From contig NZ_CP132957.1 in NCBI RefSeq assembly GCF_030863805.1, forward strand, positions 1,736,001 to 1,800,000: 64,000 nt of DNA. Reading direction: 5' to 3'. The number at the start of each line of letters is the position of its first letter. The stretch's first letter is position 1. A program made the position numbers and the translations under genes. This DNA is from Kineothrix sp. MB12-C1 (GTDB taxonomy: Bacteria > Bacillota > Clostridia > Lachnospirales > Lachnospiraceae). Positions 43,807 through 52,687 of the stretch are shown here, piece by piece. A model generated the notes under the pieces. The model had not been told where the DNA came from. It worked only from the letters and a program-made list of their open reading frames with translations, and did not search any database.

Positions 43807-44298
43807 TCATGAATCAGTGCGCAGCCTGAGCTTCTCTTCTCTATTACGGATACGAAGCTCTTTAAAAAACAGCGTAAGCAATTCGCTACACTCCTTTTCA
43901 AGAACGCCACGGCTTACTTTCACTTGATGATTGAATTGAGGCATCTCCAAAATATTTAAAATGGAGCCGCCACAGCCCGCTTTGGGATTCATGCTTCCCA
44001 TTACGACCTCTGTTATGCGGGATTGTACAATAGCTCCGGCGCACATTTGACAAGGTTCCAGCGTAACATAGAGCGTACATTCCTCCAATCGCCAATCGCC
44101 AATCTTCTTACTCGCTTTTTTAATCGCTGTTATTTCCGCATGTGCCAAAGATGTCTTATCGGTATTTCTTCTATTATACCCGCGGCCTATTATTTTCCTG
44201 TCATGAACAATCACACATCCAATCGGAACCTCTCCTAATTGATATGCCTTCTGTGCTTGTTTCAAGGCTGACTTCATATATTTTTCATCTATATTCAT
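43807..44298 (-). CDS. tadA: tRNA-specific adenosine deaminase
   Basis: 163 residues. Deaminates A34 of tRNA-Arg(ACG) to inosine. Zinc and catalytic motif HAEITAIKKASKK and the zinc ligands PCQMCAGAIV are intact, as are the N-terminal MKSALKQAQKAY and the distal NPKAGCGGSILNIL. Length is normal. Upstream lies a copy of the dispersed intergenic repeat. Confidence 0.95.
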   Translation of the reverse strand: MNIDEKYMKSALKQAQKAYQLGEVPIGCVIVHDRKIIGRGYNRRNTDKTSLAHAEITAIKKASKKIGDWRLEECTLYVTLEPCQMCAGAIVQSRITEVVMGSMNPKAGCGGSILNILEMPQFNHQVKVSRGVLEKECSELLTLFFKELRIRNREEKLRLRTDS

Positions 44299-44331
44299 GT
44301 AGATCTCGTTCCTTCCTGTCTATTCGGAAAA

Positions 44332-44430
44332 GTAACTGTTCAGTACCCTCACAGTCACAAAAGCAAAGATTGCTTTGCTATTCCACGTATTCTTACGGTC
44401 AGCGCAGTCAATGCGCAGACCTGCTGAATA
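44332..44430. repeat. dispersed intergenic repeat, copy B (full)
   Basis: Starts GTAACTGTTCAGTACC, contains the hairpin AGCAAAG-ATTG-CTTTGCT, then CACGTATTCTTACGG and the distal block GGTCAGCGCAGTCAATGCG ending near GACCTGCT. The distal block forms GGTC-A-GCGCA / TGCGC-A-GACC. Shares both conserved blocks with copy C at 48299. Lies between divergent tadA and the activase gene. Confidence 0.65.
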
Positions 44431-44536
44431 GTTATTCGAAAAATTCAAACTTGAAATGTATTTCCTAACAAGTATAATATAAACATAAGAAAAATAGCAA
44501 GTATTCACGACTCGCTTATGCAGAAAGGACTCCCTT

Positions 44537-45235
44537 ATGCCCACTATTTACGGTTTGAATAAAACTACACTTTTGGATTATCCCGGCCATGTAGCCGCTA
44601 CCATCTTCCTGGGAAGATGTAATTTCAGATGCCCTTTTTGCCATAACGGCGGCCTCGTCCTTACCCCCGAACTTCAACCTGTAATTCCGGCAGAAGAGGT
44701 TTTTGCCTTCTTAGAAAAAAGAAGAGGAATTTTAACCGGCGTTTGTATTTCCGGCGGCGAGCCTACTTTAGAACCCGGACTTCGTAATTTTATCCAACGC
44801 ATTAAGGAGTTGGGATATTTAGTAAAGCTGGATACCAACGGATATCGACCTGACGTGATTCGAGAACTATTGGAAGATAATCTTCTGGATTATATTGCTA
44901 TGGACATAAAGAACTGTATGGAAAAATATGGAGAAACATCCGGAATAAAAGGAATTAATACGAATGAAATAAGAAACTCTATAAATTGCATCCAAAACAG
45001 CGAAATTCCTTACGAATTCCGAACAACTATCATAAAAGAATTCCATACAAAGGATGACATATGTGCACTTGCCAAAGAATTAGGAGAAGTTAAGGCATAT
45101 TTTCTCCAAGAATATAAAGACAGTGAACAGGCAATCCAACAAGGTTTTCATGCCTATGAGAAGAAAGAAATGGAAGAATTTATTGAGCTTATCAAGCCTT
45201 TTGTCCCTAATGTAGCGCTTCGCGGCGTAAGCTAA
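44537..45235 (+). CDS. anaerobic ribonucleotide reductase activating protein (radical SAM)
   Basis: 232 residues. Radical SAM enzyme with the cluster motif CNFRCPFC (residues about 28-35) and SAM-binding GGEPTLEPGL. Start MPTIYGLNKTTLLDYPGHVAATIFLGRCNFRCPFCHNG is typical of the NrdG-like group usually annotated as activators of the class III reductase NrdD. No nrdD is nearby, so another glycyl-radical or peptide substrate is possible. AAAGGA lies before the ATG. Confidence 0.88.
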   Translation: MPTIYGLNKTTLLDYPGHVAATIFLGRCNFRCPFCHNGGLVLTPELQPVIPAEEVFAFLEKRRGILTGVCISGGEPTLEPGLRNFIQRIKELGYLVKLDTNGYRPDVIRELLEDNLLDYIAMDIKNCMEKYGETSGIKGINTNEIRNSINCIQNSEIPYEFRTTIIKEFHTKDDICALAKELGEVKAYFLQEYKDSEQAIQQGFHAYEKKEMEEFIELIKPFVPNVALRGVS

Positions 45236-45291
45236 GCACTTTATGACTATATTTGGCACTTCCTCCATGACGATACATAGCACTTCCATTA

Positions 45292-45320
45292 TTGACAAAA
45301 TTACAAAAAAACAGTATACT
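45292..45320 (+). promoter_or_regulatory. SRP RNA promoter
   Basis: Consensus TTGACA, exactly 17 bases, TATACT, then seven bases to the first base of the RNA. Confidence 0.85.
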
Positions 45321-45327
45321 TAAAAAA

Positions 45328-45588
45328 CCGTGCAGCCGGGGCGTTAGCGGTGCCCTGTACCTACAATCCGCTCTAGTAGGGGTGATGTTCTGTCGCGGGT
45401 TTGAGCTGGTATAGCTGCCCTTTATAAGTGGCGTTGAAGTTTGGGTCTCACGCAATGGAAATCTACGAATCGTGTCAGGTTGGGAACAAAGCAGCACTAA
45501 GTAGAATCTTTCATGTGCCGTGAGGGTGCCTGGCGGAGTTAACTGTAAAGGTAACGTGTATTGGTATTACTCAACACAGAACGCACGG
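45328..45588 (+). ncRNA. ffs: signal recognition particle RNA, large bacterial type
   Basis: About 261 bases. The ends CCGTGC and GCACGG pair. The Alu-like domain is at the 5' end (GCCGGGGCGTTAGCGG and CTGTACC region) as in Bacillus scRNA. The Ffh-binding helix is GTCAGGTTGGGAACAAAGC: a GGAA tetraloop closed by TTG/CAA with the conserved AGG and AGCAG symmetric loop strands. A consensus promoter and an intrinsic terminator flank it. Confidence 0.93.
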
Positions 45589-45606
45589 TATTGAGATAAA
45601 TATTTT

Positions 45607-45637
45607 AAGGCAGTCCTTTTTAGGAACTGCCTTTTTT
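45607..45637 (+). terminator. SRP RNA terminator
   Basis: AAGGCAGTCC pairs with GGAACTGCCTT (one bulge), followed by TTTTTT. Confidence 0.9.
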
Positions 45638-45682
45638 ACTTATTAAAAAATTTTTATATTTTCCTCCGTCATAGGAAAGCTT

Positions 45683-46942
45683 TTAAATTTTGACCTTACG
45701 AAGGTAATAGCCGAATTTGCCGGGTTCCGCTCTTCCTCCATTACACTCGAATGCCTCAAAACCAAACATCAAAGCTACCATCTTTTCACGTTCATAATAT
45801 ACGCCCGGCACTCCCAAGTAAAAACTACCATTGGGATCACTCGGATCTGCTTCCTTACCTAAGACAATATGCCTATAATTATAAAAGCCATGAAGCAAGA
45901 AACTATTATTAGCCAGGTGCTGATAATCCCCCGTCATAATAACGAAATCTTTCGGTTCGATGGAAACATATTTCCTATCATCATCATAAGGATGTACGAC
46001 AGGATATACTTGCATTAGCTGCTGCCATTTATCATTTAGTATTACCTGCTCCATCTTAATGCATTCTTCCTGCCTCCCGTTCCTATATTCTTCAACTCCG
46101 GGCGAGCAACCCGGCAAACTTCCTGCCTTTAATTCAGGCTCTTTATCTTTCGTTGAAGAATTCTCATTATACAGCCATTTGTCTTCGGTTTTATTTTCCC
46201 ATTTATTTGCCGGTTTCTCTTCCCATCTATTTTCTAAGTTGCCTTGTAGTTTCTCTTCCCGCCTACTTTCTGATTTACCTTGTAGTTTCTCTTCCCATCT
46301 ACTATCTGAGTTGCCTTGTAGGTTCTCTTCCCATCTATTTTCCGAGTTGCCTTGTAGTTTCTCTTCCCATCTATTTTCCGAGTTGCCTTGTAGTTTCTCT
46401 TCCCATCTATTTTCTGAGTTGCCTTGTAGTTTCTCCCCGGATTTTTCTTGTGATTCTTGTCTTTTATTTTCTCTTTTAATTTCTTTCTTGTTTTGCTTTA
46501 CACTATACCCCTTGTCTGCCTCAGCGGAGTCTAAATCAAAAGCTGAAAATATCCTTTCAACTTTTGAAGGGGCTTTTTTTTCAACCTTGGTCACTTCAGG
46601 GATCCTTCCTTCGATGTATTTATTCCCCGGAAAATTTATTTTTATTTCTGAGATATCCCCATAGTTTACAGATTCCCCGGCTATTTTTCCACCATAGTAA
46701 TTAGCACTCCACTCTCCCATACCTTGATGCATATATACTTTGCCAAGCGTATGTATTCCTTTTGTTCGAGTGAAAGCTTGAACTTCATATGTTCCATCTA
46801 TAAGCATAAGCAGGCCAGAAATTCGCATTTCTAACTTCACATCGCCCTCTCTATTTTCAATCTTAATAAATCCGGCACTCTTAATCTTCATTTCTTCTTC
46901 CATATAAGAAAGATATATCACTTTTTTATCATAATAAGCCAC
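45683..46942 (-). CDS. DUF6128 protein with 12-residue tandem repeats
   Basis: 419 residues. Residues 1-120 form a beta-rich domain (GFIKIENREGDVKLEMRISGL, GTYEVQAFTR) and residues 295-419 the DUF6128-like domain (VYPVVHPYDDDRKYVSIEPKDF, YYLRKVKI). Between them, residues 169-240 are six units of EEKLQGNSENRW-type repeats in a charged linker. Start is GTG with GAGGGGGG upstream. Function is unknown; similar two-domain proteins with variable linkers occur across Lachnospiraceae. The repeat is probably prone to length change. Confidence 0.7.
   Translation of the reverse strand: MAYYDKKVIYLSYMEEEMKIKSAGFIKIENREGDVKLEMRISGLLMLIDGTYEVQAFTRTKGIHTLGKVYMHQGMGEWSANYYGGKIAGESVNYGDISEIKINFPGNKYIEGRIPEVTKVEKKAPSKVERIFSAFDLDSAEADKGYSVKQNKKEIKRENKRQESQEKSGEKLQGNSENRWEEKLQGNSENRWEEKLQGNSENRWEENLQGNSDSRWEEKLQGKSESRREEKLQGNLENRWEEKPANKWENKTEDKWLYNENSSTKDKEPELKAGSLPGCSPGVEEYRNGRQEECIKMEQVILNDKWQQLMQVYPVVHPYDDDRKYVSIEPKDFVIMTGDYQHLANNSFLLHGFYNYRHIVLGKEADPSDPNGSFYLGVPGVYYEREKMVALMFGFEAFECNGGRAEPGKFGYYLRKVKI
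46223..46438 (-). repeat. 36-bp coding tandem repeat, six units
   Basis: Six consecutive 36-bp units (216 bp) in frame, each encoding a variant of EEKLQGNSENRW. The first three units are nearly identical; later ones carry substitutions (NLQGNSDSRW, KLQGKSESRR, KLQGNLENRW), so the newest copies lie toward the N-terminal side. Confidence 0.85.
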
Positions 46943-47060
46943 TTCTGTTCCCCCCTCAATCCCTTATTTGTACAGGCTAGGCCTTGTCTATCTAATTCTA
47001 TTCCTTATGCAACATTTTTATGTCAGAGTAGCGCCGGAGAACGGGGAATTTCTCCAAAAG

Positions 47061-47093
47061 AAAAGCTAAGGCAATATGTACCTTGCCTTAGCT
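47061..47093 (-). terminator. terminator of the CdaR-type regulator gene
   Basis: AGCTAAGGCAA and TTGCCTTAGCT form a perfect 11-bp stem; the minus strand continues TTTTCTTTTGG. Confidence 0.85.
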
Positions 47094-47114
47094 CTAACTA
47101 TATCTTCCTTTTTT

Positions 47115-48203
47115 CTAGTATTGCAGTGTATCCAGATATTTCATATAATTCACGACCATCAGTGCTATCTTAAAGGTCAGCGCATCATCGAAGGTACGAA
47201 TATCGAGCCCGGTACTCTTCTCCAGCTTCTCGATACGATAAACGAGCGTATTTCGGTGCACAAATAACTGTCTGGAGGTCTCCGATACATTCAGATTATT
47301 CTCGAAGAACTTATTAATGGTAGTAAGTGTTTCTTCATCAAAATCTAACGGAGCTCTGTCTCCGAATATTTCTTCAATAAATATCTTGCACAGATTCACG
47401 GGCAACTGATAAATCAGCCTTCCAATACCGAGTGTATTGTAAGCATTTACCTTCTTCTCCACATAAAATATCTTTCCTACATCGAGAGCCATCTTCGCTT
47501 CCTTATATGATTTCGATACATCCTTAAGCTCTCCCACAATCGTACCGTACGACACTCTTACATTCAGCATCGCTTCCATATTCATCATATCCACGATGGT
47601 ATCGGCCATTTGTTCTATTTCCTCATAGCCTTCACCTGCTTTCAGCGACTTAATTAGGATGACGTTACTTTCATCTACTGCAGTGATATAATCTCCTGAT
47701 TGGCTGGAAAACATCCCCGAGAGCAATTCTGTCGCTGTCATATCCCGTTCCGCCTTCGTCTCAACAATTAAAACGACTCTGGGTACGCTAACTTCTACGT
47801 GGAGCTTCTTCGCCCTATTATAAATATCAACCAGAAGAAGATTGTCCAACAAAAGATTCTGGAAGAAATTATTTCGATCAAAACGTTCCTTATATGCAAT
47901 AATCAAGTTCTGGATCTGGCTGACTGCGATCTTACCTATCATGTAGGCTTCGTCACCGCCCCCTTTTGCCACTAAAACATACATCGGTTCCCCTTCATCT
48001 CTGATTTTCAACAGATGCTCGCTACCGATAACCTGACTGTCTGCCGGAGATGCTGCAAAGTCTGCAATCAAACCCGAAAAAGCGTTCTCCATCTCAAAGG
48101 TAGAAGCAACTTCCACCCCATTTAAATCGAAAACTCCTATATCTACTTTTGTTATCGCATGCAATTCCTCAATGCTTGTCTTGATTATTTGACTTGATAC
48201 CAT
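47115..48203 (-). CDS. CdaR/PucR-type transcriptional regulator
   Basis: 362 residues. N-terminal sugar-diacid-recognition-like domain (TSIEELHAITKVDIGVFDLNGVEVAST), a GGDEF-like middle domain (RVSYGTIVGELKDVSKSYKEAKMALDVG) and a C-terminal PucR HTH (FFENNLNVSETSRQLFVHRNTLVYRIEKLEKSTGLDIRTFDDALTFKIAL). Downstream of msmK on the same strand but separated by hairpins and repeat copy C. In many Lachnospiraceae such a regulator neighbours msmK, so a link with general sugar uptake is plausible. Confidence 0.88.
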   Translation of the reverse strand: MVSSQIIKTSIEELHAITKVDIGVFDLNGVEVASTFEMENAFSGLIADFAASPADSQVIGSEHLLKIRDEGEPMYVLVAKGGGDEAYMIGKIAVSQIQNLIIAYKERFDRNNFFQNLLLDNLLLVDIYNRAKKLHVEVSVPRVVLIVETKAERDMTATELLSGMFSSQSGDYITAVDESNVILIKSLKAGEGYEEIEQMADTIVDMMNMEAMLNVRVSYGTIVGELKDVSKSYKEAKMALDVGKIFYVEKKVNAYNTLGIGRLIYQLPVNLCKIFIEEIFGDRAPLDFDEETLTTINKFFENNLNVSETSRQLFVHRNTLVYRIEKLEKSTGLDIRTFDDALTFKIALMVVNYMKYLDTLQY

Positions 48204-48298
48204 ATTTATAAACCATGCCTTTCCACAAACAAATTCCTCTTTTTATTTCTTTCTTTATGATAAATTATTTTAAACCACAGTGCAAGTCAAAAATGGGG

Positions 48299-48383
48299 GT
48301 AACAGTTCAGTACCTTCACTTGCATTTTCACATATTCTTATGGTCAGCGCAGTAAATGCGCAGACCTGCTAAGCAGATACAAA
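48299..48383. repeat. dispersed intergenic repeat, copy C
   Basis: GTAACAGTTCAGTACCTTCAC, then a short spacer, CACATATTCTTATGG and the distal block GGTCAGCGCAGTAAATGCG to GACCTGCT, which forms GGTC-A-GCGCA / TGCGC-A-GACC. Same order and orientation as copies A and B. Lies in the msmK 3' region. Confidence 0.65.
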
Positions 48384-48406
48384 TGGAGGATGCTTTCGCA
48401 TCCTCC
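48380..48406 (-). terminator. msmK terminator hairpin
   Basis: GGAGGATGC, four-base loop, GCATCCTCC: perfect nine-bp stem 16 bases after the msmK stop; minus strand continues ATTTGTATC, a weak T-tract. Confidence 0.65.
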
Positions 48407-48421
48407 GAATCATTCTGAAGC

Positions 48422-49531
48422 TTAGTTAGTAATAACCTGCTCTGTCTCTTTATCAAATACATGAATCTTCTCTACATCGAATGCAAACTTAACGGTATCG
48501 CCAGGTCTTGCTGTTGTACGAGAATCTACTCTTGCTGTAATAGGGAACTCAGCTAAATCGAAGTACAAGTAAACTTCCGCACCGAGCAATTCATATACCT
48601 TAATGTTGGACTCGAATACGCATTTCGATGTCTCGATGAACATTTCGGAATCATATACGTCTTCCGGACGAATACCGAATGTTACTTTCTTTCCTGCATA
48701 ACCGCCTTCGATTAACTTTTTAGATTTCGCAGGAGGAAGAGGAATGCTATTGCCTGCCACTTTAAGGCTTGCTACATCGCCGCTAACTTCAACTTCTGCA
48801 TCTAAGAAGTTCATCTGAGGAGATCCCATAAATCCTGCTACGAAAAGGTTATGAGGCTTCTCATATAAATTCTGAGGTGTATCTACCTGCTGGATAAGAC
48901 CATCTTTCATAACTACGATTCTTGTACCAAGGGTCATAGCCTCTGTCTGGTCATGGGTAACGTAGATGATGGTTGTGCCAAGTCTCTGATGTAATTTAGC
49001 GATCTCTATACGCATCTGTACACGGAGCTTTGCATCCAAGTTAGAAAGAGGTTCGTCCATAAGGAATACTTTAGGGTTACGAACGATAGCACGACCCATA
49101 GCAACACGCTGTCTCTGTCCACCGGAAAGAGCCTTGGGCTTACGCTCAAGAAGAGGTGTTAAGTCAAGAATCTTAGCTGCTTCTTTTACCATCTTATCGA
49201 TTTCATCTTTCGGAACTTTTCTCAATTTGAGACCGAAAGCCATATTATCATAAACTGACATATGAGGATAGAGAGCATAGTTCTGGAATACCATTGCGAT
49301 ATCTCTGTCCTTAGGCTCCACATCGTTAACTATTCTGTCACCGATTTTCAGTTCTCCGGAAGAAATATCTTCCAGACCTGCAATCATACGGAGCGTTGTA
49401 GATTTACCGCATCCTGACGGTCCTACGAAAATAATAAACTCCTGATCTGTAATCTCAAGATTAAAGTCTTTTACTGCTTCGAATCCGTTAGGATAAACTT
49501 TGCAGATATTCTTTAATGATAAACTTGCCAT
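48422..49531 (-). CDS. sugar ABC transporter ATP-binding protein, MsmK/UgpC type
   Basis: 369 residues. Walker A GPSGCGKSTTLRMIAG, Q-loop MVFQNYALYPHMSVYDNMAFGLK, signature LSGGQRQRVAMGRAIVR, Walker B VFLMDEPLSNLD, H-loop VTHDQ, followed by the regulatory OB/TOBE domain of MalK-type ATPases (ITFGIRPEDVYDSEM region). It stands alone without permeases. Both CUT1 transporters in this window lack an ATPase, so this protein is the likely common motor, as shown for MsmX/MsmK in other Firmicutes. The 266 bases upstream show no gene. Confidence 0.95.
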   Translation of the reverse strand: MASLSLKNICKVYPNGFEAVKDFNLEITDQEFIIFVGPSGCGKSTTLRMIAGLEDISSGELKIGDRIVNDVEPKDRDIAMVFQNYALYPHMSVYDNMAFGLKLRKVPKDEIDKMVKEAAKILDLTPLLERKPKALSGGQRQRVAMGRAIVRNPKVFLMDEPLSNLDAKLRVQMRIEIAKLHQRLGTTIIYVTHDQTEAMTLGTRIVVMKDGLIQQVDTPQNLYEKPHNLFVAGFMGSPQMNFLDAEVEVSGDVASLKVAGNSIPLPPAKSKKLIEGGYAGKKVTFGIRPEDVYDSEMFIETSKCVFESNIKVYELLGAEVYLYFDLAEFPITARVDSRTTARPGDTVKFAFDVEKIHVFDKETEQVITN

Positions 49532-49797
49532 TTTATTTGCCTCCTAATCATCTTTGCTTCCCAATTCCGAATTTTTCGAAATCATTCTTTTAAGTATGAA
49601 TTTAGTATACCGAATCCTCTATCTTTATGCTATACCAACATTCCACAAAGATTTTCTGACACATTGTAGAAATTGCTTACAATCCATATGTTTTTTCATT
49701 GGCAGCGTCAACTTGAACAACATTTCTTTTTCATCCTATACACATTGTACAAATCTTAATGCCAGCATCTTTTTGTTACCATTCAGCCTACGGCTTC

Positions 49798-51387
49798 CTA
49801 GCCTCTTTTCCGGCTCACTTCTTCCACTCGTTTCTTCTCTGCACTCTTTAACTCTTCATCACCGAAGAAAGCTAATTGATTCTTGCCGCGCCTTTTCGCC
49901 GTATAGAGCGCATTATCTGCTGCCTTATACAAGCTTTCGAAGTCCTTGCCATCCTTAGGATAAACTGCTGCTCCAATGCTCGCTGTAGCCGCATATTTTA
50001 CATATTCACCTGCCTGGAAATTCTTGAAAAAGTTACATAACTTCTTAGCTTCCCTCTCAATAAGAGCTTCTTCATTCAAATGCTTTAAGAAAATAGTGAA
50101 CTCATCTCCCCCGGTCCTTCCAATTACATCCGTAGCCCGGAAGATGGAACCAATCTGATGCCCCAAAGAACGAAGCACTTCATCGCCGAAGGCATGGCCG
50201 AGCGTATCATTAATCTTCTTGAAATTATCGATATCGAATACAAACAACATCGCCTGTTCTTGAGGATGATTGAGCATCCATTCCTTAATCTTTCGTTCTG
50301 TTGCTAACTTATTATTCAGGCTTGTAAGAAGATCCGTATCCGCTTTCTCTCCCAACTCTTTACTATTCTCTCTACTTTTGATCCTATCTATAATATTAAT
50401 GGCCATAAGCAGACCAAGGAATGCCAAAATGGCAACCACCAACTGATAAACCATCTGCTTGGCGTTGCTCCACTCCCTGCTTTGCAAATTATTCACATAG
50501 CTTTGATTCACACCGACTACCAAGGTCCATCTATTGATTCCAATCGGTGTATAGATAAGCTTTCTTTCTTCTTCATTCACAACTGCACTAAAACTTCCCG
50601 AAGTTTTATTCTTTATACGAACTGTAGCCTTCGCTATCGTATCGGAATAACCTCCATTTTGTTTTAGCGTTGCCCATATATTTTCTCCGGTTAGAAACTC
50701 GCTCTCATAATCAGTCGATGCTAAAATCATTCCCTCAGGATTGATAAGAAAATAAAAAGCATCCGCATCAAATTCTGATTTTCTAAATAGGCTCTTGAAA
50801 TACTCAACGGGATAGTACATTAACAGCTTATCTGCATTTTCCCCTGCTCCAAGAGAAATAATGGCTACTATCGCTTCTCTCGATAGGCCGATTTCATCGT
50901 CCTGCACATAAATATATTTTATGGCCTCTTCCTCAGAGGCTGTTGTCTGCTCGTTAATAACACCCTCTTTTTCCTTCGTTTCTTCATATATTTCCGTGAA
51001 ATAGCTAACATCCTTCATTTGAATTTTAGCAGCATCCTGGCGTGTTGCATTTCCATAGGCATCGCAATAAACAATGGCATACGCTCTGGAGTTGTCACAT
51101 AGAACCTCTGCCATATTAGAAGCAAATTGTTTATTAAATTCGATATGCGTCCCCATAAGGTAGCCCACAGTTTTTCCCGCATCTGCCATAGATACTAATT
51201 CATGATTTATCTTGGTGGCATATTTTTCGGCTACATTCATCATACTGTTTTCTACTTCTTCGGCCGCAGACTGACTACTTTTTGCTGAAAAGTTAAATAA
51301 CATTACGATAACAACCGCTATCAAAAGAATGGCCGGTACTAACCATTGTACAATAGCAGTTCTTGTTTGCCTATCCGTCATAGCCAT
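49798..51387 (-). CDS. membrane-bound diguanylate cyclase (Cache + GGDEF)
   Basis: 529 residues. Membrane segment at about 13-32, an extracytoplasmic dCache-like sensor (YATKINHELVSMADAGKTVGYLMG ... FYFLINPEGMILASTDYESEF), second segment near 310-330, then a GGDEF domain with intact GGDEF active site near residue 425 and an RxxD inhibitory site (RATDVIGRTGGDEF). It should make cyclic di-GMP from GTP in response to an external ligand. It starts seven bases after the DUF624 stop, so the two genes are co-transcribed. Confidence 0.94.
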   Translation of the reverse strand: MAMTDRQTRTAIVQWLVPAILLIAVVIVMLFNFSAKSSQSAAEEVENSMMNVAEKYATKINHELVSMADAGKTVGYLMGTHIEFNKQFASNMAEVLCDNSRAYAIVYCDAYGNATRQDAAKIQMKDVSYFTEIYEETKEKEGVINEQTTASEEEAIKYIYVQDDEIGLSREAIVAIISLGAGENADKLLMYYPVEYFKSLFRKSEFDADAFYFLINPEGMILASTDYESEFLTGENIWATLKQNGGYSDTIAKATVRIKNKTSGSFSAVVNEEERKLIYTPIGINRWTLVVGVNQSYVNNLQSREWSNAKQMVYQLVVAILAFLGLLMAINIIDRIKSRENSKELGEKADTDLLTSLNNKLATERKIKEWMLNHPQEQAMLFVFDIDNFKKINDTLGHAFGDEVLRSLGHQIGSIFRATDVIGRTGGDEFTIFLKHLNEEALIEREAKKLCNFFKNFQAGEYVKYAATASIGAAVYPKDGKDFESLYKAADNALYTAKRRGKNQLAFFGDEELKSAEKKRVEEVSRKRG

Positions 51388-51394
51388 CCCCCAA

Positions 51395-52063
51395 TTAATT
51401 TACCTCATCATTCTTACCATTAATCTCAAATCTATCTATAATCTCTTCTTCCTCTGGTTCAAACTTTTTAAAGGTCCCACTATATAACATTGCCGCAAAA
51501 TAAGATGGTGCTGAGATTCCAAAAAGGAAAATGAGCGGCGCCGCTATCGGTGTAAAGTAAAAAATTACTACCGGCAATGCATATAAAATCAGCATAAGCA
51601 ATGTCTTTGGAAAACTTAAAATAGACATAAACAGCGCATTCTTAATTGTATTCATCACCGTGTTATCGAATCTGGAAAGTACCGGGAATACATAAATAGC
51701 AACCATCAGCATAAATAGTCCCAGAACGATTAAGAAAATACGCAGTGCTTTCGGAAACTCAATAGCCGCATAATTAAAAATCATAATATCCCCAATAAAA
51801 ATTATAATGAAAGCGAGGATAATCAACCATATAATTGTCGCCTGTCTGAAATTCTGCTTAAATGATTTAAAGAAAGACTTTACAATATATCCTTCTTCAT
51901 TGCGTGCCATTTTAAGCAGAACGTAATGGAGTCCTGTTAAGGATGCTCCCGCTGTAATAATTGGAATGCAACAAATTATTGTTAAAATATTCAATATCAT
52001 TAAATCCGCCATTACTGTCAAAAAACGCATGACCGGACTGTCCATGTCAAAAATTCTTCCCAT
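51395..52063 (-). CDS. DUF624 (YesL-like) membrane protein
   Basis: About 222 residues with five to six membrane segments. MGRIFDMDSPVMRFLTVMADLMILNILTIICCIPIITAGASLTGLHYVLLKMARNEEGYIVKSFFKSFKQNF is characteristic of the YesL/DUF624 family, frequently found in sugar-transport operons with unknown role. Start at ATG 52063 fits the family N-terminus; a longer frame to 52168 overlaps the GNAT gene and is unlikely. Precedes the diguanylate cyclase gene. Confidence 0.9.
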   Translation of the reverse strand: MGRIFDMDSPVMRFLTVMADLMILNILTIICCIPIITAGASLTGLHYVLLKMARNEEGYIVKSFFKSFKQNFRQATIIWLIILAFIIIFIGDIMIFNYAAIEFPKALRIFLIVLGLFMLMVAIYVFPVLSRFDNTVMNTIKNALFMSILSFPKTLLMLILYALPVVIFYFTPIAAPLIFLFGISAPSYFAAMLYSGTFKKFEPEEEEIIDRFEINGKNDEVN

Positions 52064-52092
52064 ACCTGTCTCTTTTCTTTCTTTTTTCTCTA

Positions 52093-52581
52093 TTAGATTC
52101 CATCTAAGGATATTTCCATCGGTGTATAACGGATGCCATCGACCGTCTGTTCCACTCCCAGATCCCAAAACCCTACTCTATGGTAAAACTCCACACCAAA
52201 AGGTGAAGCATTCACAGTGACCTTATCAACTCCCAACTCTGTCTTCAAATATCCACACAGACGAAGTATAAGAGCCTTACCGATACCTCTTCTATGATAT
52301 TTCTCATCCACGAACAGTAAAGATATATGGGAATTGCTTCTAACTGTAATCATTCCGATGATCTTGTGATTGCTCACTGCAACGAACATCTGGTATGCTC
52401 CCATAATAAACATTCGGTACAGCGTATTGTCAGTAATAAAGTTCTCAAAGCTCCTAACACCCTTCGGTTCATAATCCTCTGCTTCAAATTGGAGGAAAGT
52501 TTTCCACGCGAGTGCAATAGATTCTTCCCATTCATCCATATATGCCATTCGAATATCGTAAGAAAATTCACCCTCTGTCAT
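52093..52581 (-). CDS. GNAT family N-acetyltransferase
   Basis: About 162 residues. Acetyl-CoA binding motif A is visible as ISLLFVDEKYHRRGIGKALILRLCGYL (Q/RxxGxG/A form RRGIGKA), followed by VTVNASPFGVEFYHRVGFWDLG typical of motif B. Start chosen at ATG 52581 with AAGGGA upstream. Substrate unknown; the N-terminal part resembles general YjaB/ElaA-like acetyltransferases. Confidence 0.88.
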   Translation of the reverse strand: MTEGEFSYDIRMAYMDEWEESIALAWKTFLQFEAEDYEPKGVRSFENFITDNTLYRMFIMGAYQMFVAVSNHKIIGMITVRSNSHISLLFVDEKYHRRGIGKALILRLCGYLKTELGVDKVTVNASPFGVEFYHRVGFWDLGVEQTVDGIRYTPMEISLDGI

Positions 52582-52687
52582 TACTTTTGTCCCTTCAAAT
52601 ATCCAACACATGTAATTATAACGAATATTTATATATATTACAACAAATTATATACAATTTTATAAGTTTTTTAGTCCAAAAGTACCA

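Noticed and set aside
46223-46438. Possible CRISPR array
   Set aside because: Units are contiguous without unique spacers and lie in frame inside a gene.
46059-46664. 201-codon open frame opposite the DUF6128 gene with SFSSHLFSELPC repeats
   Set aside because: It is the complement of the 36-bp coding repeat; composition is low complexity and the minus frame has recognised domains at both ends.
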